Origin: Planctomycetota bacterium
GTDB taxonomy: Bacteria > Planctomycetota > UBA1135 > GCA-002686595
Reading direction: 5' to 3'
DNA: 6,998 nt
NCBI GenBank assembly: GCA_022447405.1
Contig: JAKVCE010000114.1
Span: 1 to 6,998, forward strand
In this document: piece by piece, positions 1-5,588 of the stretch
Layout of the letters: each line of letters begins with the position of its first letter
Position numbering within the stretch: the first letter of the stretch is position 1
Position numbers and translations under genes: made by a program
Notes under the pieces: model-generated
The model's input: only the letters and a program-made list of their open reading frames with translations
The model's database searches: none
Told to the model about the DNA's origin: nothing

Positions 1-1405
1 TGAGGTAGGCGGACTCGCGCGCGTAGGGCGCGGGGGGGCCGGCGGGCGCCTCGTCACAGAGTTTGTGGAGGTCTGCGTCGCCGCCGCCGAACACGGCGAG
101 GATCGCGGAGAGGTCCTCTTGGCGTGTCGTCTCGTCGAGAGAGATGCAGAGCGCGTGCTCGTCTAGCTCTCGGAAGTTCATCCCGCGGCTGCGCGCGAGC
201 GCGTGGACGCTCTCAGTGCCGCCCACAGGACGCACGAGCAGCGTGTCGAAGACGACGCCGTCGTCCACCTCGTGCCCGAGGCCGCGCAGCCCTGCGCGCA
301 GCGCCTCAGTGAGTCGGTTCACCCGCGCCGCGATCGTGCGCAGACCCTCCGGGCCGTGATAGACGCCGTAGAAGGCGGCCATGATCGCGAGGAGCACCTG
401 GGCTGTGCAGATGTTGCTCGTGGCCTTGTCGCGGCGGATGTGCTGCTCGCGAGTTTGGAGGGCCATGCGCAGGGCAGGCTCACCGTTGGAGTCGCGGCTG
501 AGGCCGACGATGCGGCCCGGGATCTGTCGCTTGTACTTCTCGCTCGTGCTGAGGAACGCGGCGTGCGGGCCGCCGTAGCCCATCGGGACGCCGAAGCGCT
601 GGGCTGAGCCGACCACGATGTCAGCGCCAAACTCTCCAGGCGCGCGCAAGACGCAGAGGGAGAGGAGATCTGCCGCGACGACGAAGAGTGCGCCCGCCTC
701 GTGGGCCTTGTCAGCGGTCGCCTGGTGGTCATCGCAGGCGCGACCGTAGGTGTCTGGGTACTGGACCAAGACGCCAGAGGCGTCGCTGAAGTCCGCGGAG
801 TCGACGTCGCAGACATCGAGCTTGATGCCGAGGGTCTCTGCGCGGGTCGCGAGGACGGCGAGGGTCTGCGGGTGACAGCGGTCCGAGGCGACGAAGCGCG
901 CGCGCTTACCTCTCGCGATGGAGTGGCACATGCCCATGGCCTCAGCCGCGGCGGTGGCCTCGTCGAGGAGAGAGGCGTTCGCGAGCTCCATCCCCGTGAG
1001 GTCTGCGATCATGGTCTGGAAGATGAGGAGCGCCTCGAGGCGACCTTGGCTGATCTCTGCCTGGTACGGCGTGTACTGCGTGTACCACGCGGGGTTCTCC
1101 AACACGTTGCGCAAGATCACCGGCGGGGTGATGCAGGGTGAGTAGCCCATCCCGATATAGGAGCTCATCACCTGGTTCTTCTTCGCGAGCTCACGCAGCT
1201 CGTCGAGGAGGCCTTGCTCGCCGCGTTCGCGGCCCAGGGCGAGCTCGCGCCCGAGGCGAATGTCCGAGGGCAGGGTCTGGTCGACCAGCTGGCCTAAGGA
1301 GGACACGCCGACGACCTCGAGCATGGAGGTGACGTCGTCTTGGGTCGGGCCGATGTGTCGGCGGACGAAGGTGTCGGAGGGGGAGACGTGGGGGTGCTGA
1401 GACAT
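1..1405 (-). CDS. gcvP: Glycine dehydrogenase (aminomethyl-transferring), P-protein of the glycine cleavage system; N-terminal part, cut by window edge
   Basis: GcvP decarboxylates glycine with PLP and passes the aminomethyl group to the lipoyl arm of GcvH, in the cytoplasm. The ATG is at 1405-1403 and 468 codons are visible before the left edge; full-length P-proteins have roughly 950 residues, so about half is missing. Family landmarks seen by translation: RRHIGP (residues 15-20), SSYIGMGY (81-88), PPVILRNVLENPAWYT (94-109), YTPYQAEISQGRLEAL (111-126), SLLDEATAAAEAM (145-157), then GSAQRFGVPMGYGGPHAAF and QTREQHIRR. The visible end, ARESAYL, looks like the linker that precedes THPVFN in single-chain GcvP, so I infer the long form rather than the split GcvPA/GcvPB type. 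The PLP lysine lies outside the window. No Shine-Dalgarno precedes the start, and no gcvH or gcvT lies upstream, so gcvP is probably the first gene of its transcript. Confidence 0.97.
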   Translation of the reverse strand, partial: MSQHPHVSPSDTFVRRHIGPTQDDVTSMLEVVGVSSLGQLVDQTLPSDIRLGRELALGRERGEQGLLDELRELAKKNQVMSSYIGMGYSPCITPPVILRNVLENPAWYTQYTPYQAEISQGRLEALLIFQTMIADLTGMELANASLLDEATAAAEAMGMCHSIARGKRARFVASDRCHPQTLAVLATRAETLGIKLDVCDVDSADFSDASGVLVQYPDTYGRACDDHQATADKAHEAGALFVVAADLLSLCVLRAPGEFGADIVVGSAQRFGVPMGYGGPHAAFLSTSEKYKRQIPGRIVGLSRDSNGEPALRMALQTREQHIRRDKATSNICTAQVLLAIMAAFYGVYHGPEGLRTIAARVNRLTEALRAGLRGLGHEVDDGVVFDTLLVRPVGGTESVHALARSRGMNFRELDEHALCISLDETTRQEDLSAILAVFGGGDADLHKLCDEAPAGPPAPYARESAYL

Positions 1406-1413
1406 GATGGGGA

Positions 1414-1429
1414 GCGCTGTGAACAGTGC
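1414..1429. repeat. Imperfect 16-bp palindrome just upstream of gcvP
   Basis: On the plus strand GCGCTGT and ACAGTGC flank a 2-bp centre; six of seven positions pair. It ends 9 nt before the gcvP start codon, inside the presumed mRNA leader, where a Shine-Dalgarno would normally be. It could be an operator half-site pair or a small leader structure. With this length it could also be chance. Confidence 0.3.
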
Positions 1430-1472
1430 GAGCCCGCCGACGCTCTCGTCGTGGGCCCGGTCAACGAACGCC

Positions 1473-1478
1473 AGTATA
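1473..1478 (-). promoter_or_regulatory. Candidate -10 element for gcvP
   Basis: Read on the minus strand, this is TATACT, one base from the sigma-70 -10 consensus and unusual in such GC-rich DNA. It would place transcription start near 1466, about 60 nt before the gcvP ATG. No convincing -35 lies 16-18 bp upstream, where the bases read around GAGAAT, so the call rests on the -10 alone. Confidence 0.4.
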
Positions 1479-1518
1479 GACCTGATCCTAAACTGATTCT
1501 CTCGGGATGAGGTGAAGA

Positions 1519-1543
1519 GGGGAGATCTCTGGTTGCTCTCCCC
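1519..1543. repeat. Inverted repeat, 7-bp perfect arms, upstream of the exported-protein gene
   Basis: GGGGAGA (1519-1525) and TCTCCCC (1537-1543) are perfect reverse complements around an 11-nt spacer. The left arm also overlaps the 8-bp palindrome GAGATCTC (1522-1529). No T-run follows, so this is not an intrinsic terminator. The right arm overlaps the candidate -35 TTGCTC (1533-1538), which would suit a repressor site, but no regulator is encoded in the window. Confidence 0.35.
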
Positions 1544-1560
1544 GTGACTTGTACTAGGAC
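1533..1560 (+). promoter_or_regulatory. Candidate promoter (TTGCTC / 16 bp / TAGGAC) for the exported-protein gene
   Basis: TTGCTC (1533-1538) matches the first three bases of the -35 consensus, and TAGGAC (1555-1560) sits 16 bp later. Only 6 nt separate TAGGAC from the ATG at 1567, so transcription would begin at or next to the start codon (leaderless). The competing reading is that AGGA (1556-1559), 7 nt before the ATG, is a Shine-Dalgarno; the sequence alone does not decide. Confidence 0.35.
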
Positions 1561-1566
1561 CATTCC

Positions 1567-3495
1567 ATGGGAGATCAACCGCGAGCACGCTCCATCAAGA
1601 CCCTCCTCATCGCGGGGGCCTCCGTGCTGGCCCTCCTCCTCGCCCTCCTCGGAGCTTTCGCGCCGCGGGGGGAGCGCCTAGAGGAGGTCGCTCCGCCGGT
1701 CGCTGTGGAGCCCGAACAGGTCGCCCCCCTCGTTGATTTAGAGGGAGAGAGGGTCGCCGTAGAGAGGGCGTCCGTTGGTGGGGAGGCTCTGGTGACCGAA
1801 GCCCTCACCGATGAGGCCGCCCCTGAGCGCAGCGGGTACCCCGTGAGCGGCCAGTTCATCCTGACGGACTGCTTCGGGCAGGAGCACGCTCACCTCGACG
1901 GTGAGTTCACGCTGGTCTACAAGCGAGACGGCGAGCGCCTTGAGCGGGCGGTTCCGGTGGAGGGCGGCGCGTTCTCCTTCACAGTCCCGGACCCCTCCGA
2001 TTTTTTCGTTCATGACATGGAGCTCGCCGACAGAGAGATCTCCCTCGAGCTTGAGAAGGAGCTCACAGGCTCACTTGAAGATCAGCGCTTGCTCCTGACC
2101 GCTCGAGACCAGTGCGAGGTGCGTCTCGAGGTGTTGGACGCAGAGACGCGAGGACACCTCTCTAGCGTCGAGGTGTGGTCCGTCTGGGACCTAGACAGCA
2201 GCGAAAAAGCTGTCCCCTGGAGCGCCGACATTGAGCCCTCCCTCCGCGGCGTGAGTTCGCCGATCTCGCTCCCGGAGGTAGACCTCGACTGGGGGAGTCA
2301 GCGCAGCTATTGGGTGCGGAGCGAGGGCTACGCCTGGGCGAAGGTGAACGTGGATCACTCTCGCTACAGCGACCAAGTCGTCATGCTCGAGAGAGGCGGG
2401 ACGCTCGGCGTTCAAGTGGAAGGCCTCGAGAGTGAGACGGTGGGCGGGTCACAGATTTATCTCCAGCTAAAGCGGACTGGGGAGAGGTCTATGACGCTCG
2501 AGCGGCTCGGCTCCTCGTTCCAACACGAGTGGGAGTCGGTTCCCCCAGGCGCCTACCGCGTCTCGGTCATCCTCGGCGAGCCTTGGGCCTCTCCGTTGTC
2601 GCTGGGCACAGCAGAGGTCACTGTGAGAGCTTCGGAGGACGCTCAGGTCCTCTTCCCCGTCGAGGCGCCAGAGGCTCCTCCGGGGCCGGTCGCCGTCAAC
2701 GGAGTGGTCAGAGCCCACGAGCATTGGCGTGACAAGGGGTTCGCCTTGACCTTTCATGCGAGCGGTGAGACCCAGCGGTGGGAGGGCCAGCCTCCGACCC
2801 TACGGAGCCAGGACATGGAGTCTGACCCAACGGACCCGGACCTCTTGCGGTGGTCCGCTGAGCTCCCTTGCGAGGGGGCCTGGGAGGTCTCGGTCAAATG
2901 GCTCAACGTTCACCAGGCCTTCACTGCGTCCTTGGCTCACACCCCGACGCTGGAGCTCACCATTCAAGCGCCCGCTCAGGTCTCCATGCAGATCAGGGAT
3001 GCGGAGACCGACGCGGTCTTGCCCGGCGCCCAGCTGTGGTGGGACGCCTGGGGGTCTAAGAGCCGGAGGGTGCACGTGTGGGCGACCCTCGAGTTTCGGC
3101 CGGAGCTTGGTACGCACCACATCACGATCCCCGCTGGAGACAAGAGCTTCGACATCCTTTGTGATGGCTACTTCGGATGGCCTGAGAGGGTGGAGCTCAT
3201 CCCGGGTCCTCAAGAGCTCGCCTTTCAACTCGAGCCGGTCGGGCGCGTGGATGTGCGATTTATGGAGGGGGGCGCAGCGAGACCGATGAGCGTGCTGGAC
3301 TTAGAGTTTGAGGTGAGACCTCTGGAGGGCTCTGGCGACATCTGCGAGATCTGGGACAGGAGCCTGATCTTCGACACACCGGGAGACTATGAGGTGACGT
3401 TCACCGGAGTGCCTGGTTACCACGACGCGGTGACGACGATCACGGCTCCAAAGAGAGGGGTCGTGAGCCATGCGATCCATCTCGTCCGGGAGTGA
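1567..3495 (+). CDS. Membrane-anchored protein with duplicated carboxypeptidase-regulatory-like beta-sandwich modules, function unknown
   Basis: I do not recognise a named family for this 642-residue protein. It opens with a basic stretch (RARSIK) and one hydrophobic helix (about residues 12-32). The only AXA-like site (AFA) is followed by proline, so it is probably an uncleaved signal anchor with the rest outside the cytoplasm. An acidic, Pro/Val-rich linker (about 36-90) follows. The remainder is predicted beta-rich. Modules near 185-275 and 470-556 share a DAET motif (191-194 and 478-481) and a distal (D/E)GY segment. Each is followed by a module opening with G(T/R)xxVxxxEG and carrying PG(A/D)Y(R/E)V, at about 279-360 and 559-642. 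This resembles the carboxypeptidase-regulatory-like / Ig-like modules common in large exported planctomycetal proteins. No catalytic motif is visible, so a structural, adhesive or ligand-binding role is only inferred. The ATG has AGGA 7 nt upstream. The lipoprotein gene starts 30 bp downstream. Confidence 0.85.
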   Translation: MGDQPRARSIKTLLIAGASVLALLLALLGAFAPRGERLEEVAPPVAVEPEQVAPLVDLEGERVAVERASVGGEALVTEALTDEAAPERSGYPVSGQFILTDCFGQEHAHLDGEFTLVYKRDGERLERAVPVEGGAFSFTVPDPSDFFVHDMELADREISLELEKELTGSLEDQRLLLTARDQCEVRLEVLDAETRGHLSSVEVWSVWDLDSSEKAVPWSADIEPSLRGVSSPISLPEVDLDWGSQRSYWVRSEGYAWAKVNVDHSRYSDQVVMLERGGTLGVQVEGLESETVGGSQIYLQLKRTGERSMTLERLGSSFQHEWESVPPGAYRVSVILGEPWASPLSLGTAEVTVRASEDAQVLFPVEAPEAPPGPVAVNGVVRAHEHWRDKGFALTFHASGETQRWEGQPPTLRSQDMESDPTDPDLLRWSAELPCEGAWEVSVKWLNVHQAFTASLAHTPTLELTIQAPAQVSMQIRDAETDAVLPGAQLWWDAWGSKSRRVHVWATLEFRPELGTHHITIPAGDKSFDILCDGYFGWPERVELIPGPQELAFQLEPVGRVDVRFMEGGAARPMSVLDLEFEVRPLEGSGDICEIWDRSLIFDTPGDYEVTFTGVPGYHDAVTTITAPKRGVVSHAIHLVRE

Positions 3496-3513
3496 GTCAC
3501 ATCGGGGAGGTGG

Positions 3514-3519
3514 TAGGCT
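3514..3519 (+). promoter_or_regulatory. Candidate -10 element TAGGCT 6 nt before the lipoprotein start
   Basis: TAGGCT fits the TANNNT pattern of GC-rich sigma-70 -10 boxes, and exactly 6 nt lie between it and the GTG at 3526. That spacing would start the transcript on the start codon. A weak -35-like GTGAGT (3492-3497) lies 16 bp upstream. The purine run GGGGAGG (3504-3510) is the only Shine-Dalgarno candidate and sits 15 nt away, which is too far for good use. Confidence 0.4.
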
Positions 3520-3525
3520 GAAGAG

Positions 3526-4359
3526 GTGACACGCCTCCTCCCTCTCCTCCTCCTCGCCGCCTCTTGCTCGAGCGTCGAACCAGACGTCTGGGTCGATGTG
3601 CAGGGCGCGCGCGTGCACTCTCGAATCATCGGGCCGAGGTTCGCCCCGGTCGTGGTCTTGGACGGCGGCGCGGGACAGGACCTGAGGGCGTGGAGCGCGG
3701 TCGCAGAGGAGCTCTCGAAGGAGGCCAGGGTGGTCACCTGGTCGAGGCCCGGCCTAGGGAGCTCAGAGCTCGGCCTCGTGGGGCGCGGCTCCCCCAGGAT
3801 CGTGGAGGAGCTGCGGATCGTGCTCGAGGCCCTCGAGGTGGAGCCGCCCTATGTGCTCGTCGGAAACGCCGTGGGCTCCTTCCACGTGCGGGCCTTCGCG
3901 GCGATGTACCGCGACGAGGTCGCCGCGATGGTCCTCATCGACCCGAGCCACGAAGACTGGCTGAAGCGGCTGAAGTTGACCCGCTCTACCTACGAGTGGC
4001 GAGAGATGGGGGACGCCTTCCACAAGGAGGTGAACCTCCTCCCTGAGGGCGCGCGCAGGGAGTTCGCCTCCTTGGAAGAGGACTCGGCCCGGATGACTCG
4101 GCTCCCGACTCTGCCTGCGATCCCCGTGTGGATCCTCTCCTGTACGCGCTTTGGTGCAGAGGAGCGCGCCGAGGGGCGCAGGCCTGAAGACATCCTCCTC
4201 TGGGACGAGCTGCATCGCGAGCTCGCGAGCTCCATGCATCCGAACTCCACGGTGAAACACATCACACGATCCGATCTGGGGGGTGATGTCCTGAGCGAGA
4301 GCCCTGAGACCGTCGCAGAGGGGGTGCGCTGGGCGATCGAGGAGCTCCGCCGCCGCTGA
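3526..4359 (+). CDS. Predicted lipoprotein with alpha/beta-hydrolase fold, apparent pseudoenzyme
   Basis: The 277-residue protein begins at GTG with a short hydrophobic signal ending in LLAASC, so Cys14 is a probable lipidation site. The rest follows the alpha/beta-hydrolase plan: an oxyanion-type turn VVVLDGGAGQD (42-52), WSRPGLGSS (72-80) in place of the usual DRxGxGxS, the elbow YVLVGNAVGSFHVRAFA (109-125), VLIDPSH (136-142), a strand PVWILSC (200-206), and a C-terminal DLGGDVLSESPETV (250-263). Active relatives carry GHSxG at the elbow; here it is G113-N-A-V-G117, with Ala115 (GCC, 3868-3870) in the nucleophile position. The C-terminal GH that supplies the histidine aligns with G252-G253. 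I infer lost or reassigned catalysis; Ser118 or His245 could be unconventional substitutes. The frame is otherwise intact with family-like composition, so it does not look like a decaying gene. No other start fits the signal peptide. Confidence 0.85.
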   Translation: MTRLLPLLLLAASCSSVEPDVWVDVQGARVHSRIIGPRFAPVVVLDGGAGQDLRAWSAVAEELSKEARVVTWSRPGLGSSELGLVGRGSPRIVEELRIVLEALEVEPPYVLVGNAVGSFHVRAFAAMYRDEVAAMVLIDPSHEDWLKRLKLTRSTYEWREMGDAFHKEVNLLPEGARREFASLEEDSARMTRLPTLPAIPVWILSCTRFGAEERAEGRRPEDILLWDELHRELASSMHPNSTVKHITRSDLGGDVLSESPETVAEGVRWAIEELRRR

Positions 4360-4375
4360 GCTCTCCGTGGAACCC

Positions 4376-4395
4376 ACCTCCTCCGAGGAGTAGGT
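4376..4395. repeat. 20-bp imperfect palindrome covering the mscS Shine-Dalgarno-like site
   Basis: The halves ACCTcCTCC and GGAGtAGGT flank a GA centre, with one mismatched pair out of nine. It contains GAGGAG (4385-4390), the best Shine-Dalgarno-like sequence near the mscS start, and overlaps the TAGGTT hexamer. As RNA it could form a 7-pair hairpin around a CGAG loop that hides GAGGAG; as DNA it could be an operator. No T-run follows, so it is not a standard terminator. Confidence 0.45.
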
Positions 4396-4396
4396 T
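4391..4396 (+). promoter_or_regulatory. Candidate -10 element TAGGTT 7 nt before the mscS ATG
   Basis: TAGGTT is another TANNNT hexamer, 7 nt before the ATG at 4404. A weak -35-like TGGAAC (4368-4373) lies 17 bp upstream. If real, the channel gene and the dioxygenase gene behind it have their own promoter, separate from the lipoprotein gene. The TTG at 4395 lies inside the hexamer, which argues against TTG as the start. Confidence 0.35.
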
Positions 4397-4403
4397 GCAC
4401 GGC

Positions 4404-5582
4404 ATGGTTCTACCGACAGAGGCCGCTGCGGGCGTCGCGCCCATTGTGCTCCAAGGTGACGCCGGCGGAGGAGAGGGGGCCGCGGACATGGCCCATGGTG
4501 GCGCCCTGAGCCAGCTCATCTCGAACGAGCTCGGCGCCATCATCGAGAACCCCTACGCAGGCGCGGTGCTCGTCATCCTGGCGGCGCTGCTCTTAGGCAA
4601 GCTCGTCGACTGGGCCCTGCGCGCGACTCTGAACGTCTGGGTGAAGAACAGCGACACGCCCCTCGATGACCTCGCGCTCCAGCACCTCTCTGGGCCGATC
4701 GTGAAGTCGACGGTGCTCTATGGCTTTTGGGTCGCAGCCGTTCATCTAGAGCTGGACGACCCGGCCGCGCGCGTCTTCGTGCTGCGAGTGATCCAGACCC
4801 TCTTGGTCTTGATCTGGAGCGTTGGGGTGCTGCACTTGGCCGAGGGCTTCCTGCGCCACGCGAGCAAGAAGAAGGGCAAGTTCAAGATCGTCGAGAATCG
4901 GACCTTCCCGCTCTTCTCGAACCTCTCCAAGCTCCTGCTCTTCGGCGTGGGGGTCTACCTCGTCATCCTCGTCTGGGACGTCAACACGGACGCCTGGCTG
5001 GCGAGCGCCGGCATCGCAGGGCTCGCGATCAGCTTCGCCGCGAAGGACACCCTCTCGAACCTCTTCGCTGGCGTCTTCATCATCGCCGACGCGCCCTATC
5101 GGATCGGAGACTACATCGTCTTAGACAGCGCCTCTGGCGGCACGCGCGGAGAGGTGACGAGCATCGGCCTGCGCTCGACGCGCGTCGTCACGCGTGACGA
5201 GATCGAGATCACGATCCCGAACGCGGTCATCGGCGCAGCACAGATCGTGAACCAGACCGCAGGGCCGAGCGCGAAGATGCGCGTCCGGGTCCCCGTGGGC
5301 GTCTCGTACGGCACAGACGTCGACCGATTCCGAGAGGTCTTGATGGAGGTCGCAGAGTCAGAGCCGCTCGTCTGTGATGCGCCGGAGCCCAGGCTCCGCT
5401 TCCGCGCCTTCGGCCCCTCGAGCCTGGACTTCGAGCTGCTGGTCTGGGCTGAGACTCCCGAGGACAAGGGGCGCCTCCTCGACAGCTTGCTAGCGTCCAT
5501 CTTGAAGCGCTTGCGCGCAGAGGGGATCGAGATCCCGTTCCCGCAGCGCGACCTCCACATCAAGGAGCAGCAGAGCTCCTGA
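4404..5582 (+). CDS. MscS-family mechanosensitive ion channel
   Basis: This inner-membrane channel should open under membrane tension and release small solutes during hypo-osmotic shock. Numbered from ATG 4404 (392 residues), hydrophobic segments lie near 51-72, 99-117, 125-147, 172-192 and 197-228. The last is the pore helix: SAGIAGLAISFAAKDTLSNLFAGV (201-224) followed by ADAPYRIGDYIVL (228-240) matches the MscS TM3/beta-domain junction. The beta domain follows, with RGEVTSIGLRSTRV (248-261) and ITIPNAVIGAAQIVN (269-283), then the cytoplasmic alpha/beta domain ending FPQRDLHIKE. E. coli MscS has 286 residues and three helices, so this protein has about two extra N-terminal helices. The first 28 residues are Ala/Gly-rich and non-conserved. 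Alternative starts are TTG 4395 and ATG 4488, the latter with a good GAGGGGG 8 nt upstream. The next gene begins 6 bp after the stop. Confidence 0.95.
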   Translation: MVLPTEAAAGVAPIVLQGDAGGGEGAADMAHGGALSQLISNELGAIIENPYAGAVLVILAALLLGKLVDWALRATLNVWVKNSDTPLDDLALQHLSGPIVKSTVLYGFWVAAVHLELDDPAARVFVLRVIQTLLVLIWSVGVLHLAEGFLRHASKKKGKFKIVENRTFPLFSNLSKLLLFGVGVYLVILVWDVNTDAWLASAGIAGLAISFAAKDTLSNLFAGVFIIADAPYRIGDYIVLDSASGGTRGEVTSIGLRSTRVVTRDEIEITIPNAVIGAAQIVNQTAGPSAKMRVRVPVGVSYGTDVDRFREVLMEVAESEPLVCDAPEPRLRFRAFGPSSLDFELLVWAETPEDKGRLLDSLLASILKRLRAEGIEIPFPQRDLHIKEQQSS

Positions 5583-5588
5583 CCCGCG

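Larger units (their letters stand above)
1406..1566. other. Divergent intergenic region between gcvP and the exported-protein gene
   Basis: These 161 bp separate two genes transcribed away from each other, so promoters for both should lie here. I see a TATACT element facing gcvP, a TTGCTC/TAGGAC pair facing the plus-strand gene, and two short inverted repeats, all listed separately. No open frame with coding character and no RNA gene is visible. I looked for a glycine riboswitch on the gcvP side and did not find its conserved cores. Confidence 0.8.

Noticed and set aside
203..1141. Open frames on the plus strand opposite gcvP (203-607 and 701-1141)
   Set aside because: They lie antisense to unmistakable GcvP sequence, have no recognisable motifs, and are expected in GC-rich DNA where stop codons are rare.
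1406..1500. Glycine riboswitch in the gcvP leader
   Set aside because: Glycine riboswitches are often found before gcv genes, but the roughly 60-nt leader is too short for even one full aptamer plus expression platform, and the conserved cores were not seen.
3492..3500. GTGAGTCAC palindrome at the end of the 642-residue protein gene
   Set aside because: A 9-bp palindrome overlapping a stop codon is short enough to be chance and has no T-run for termination.
3763..4377. A 204-codon minus-strand open frame across the lipoprotein gene
   Set aside because: The plus strand encodes a coherent hydrolase fold with a signal peptide here; the minus-strand product has no domain or signal features and is a shadow frame.
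5583..5588. Possible promoter between mscS and the dioxygenase gene
   Set aside because: The gap is only 6 bp, and no TANNNT hexamer at the leaderless distance was found before GTG 5589, so co-transcription is simpler.
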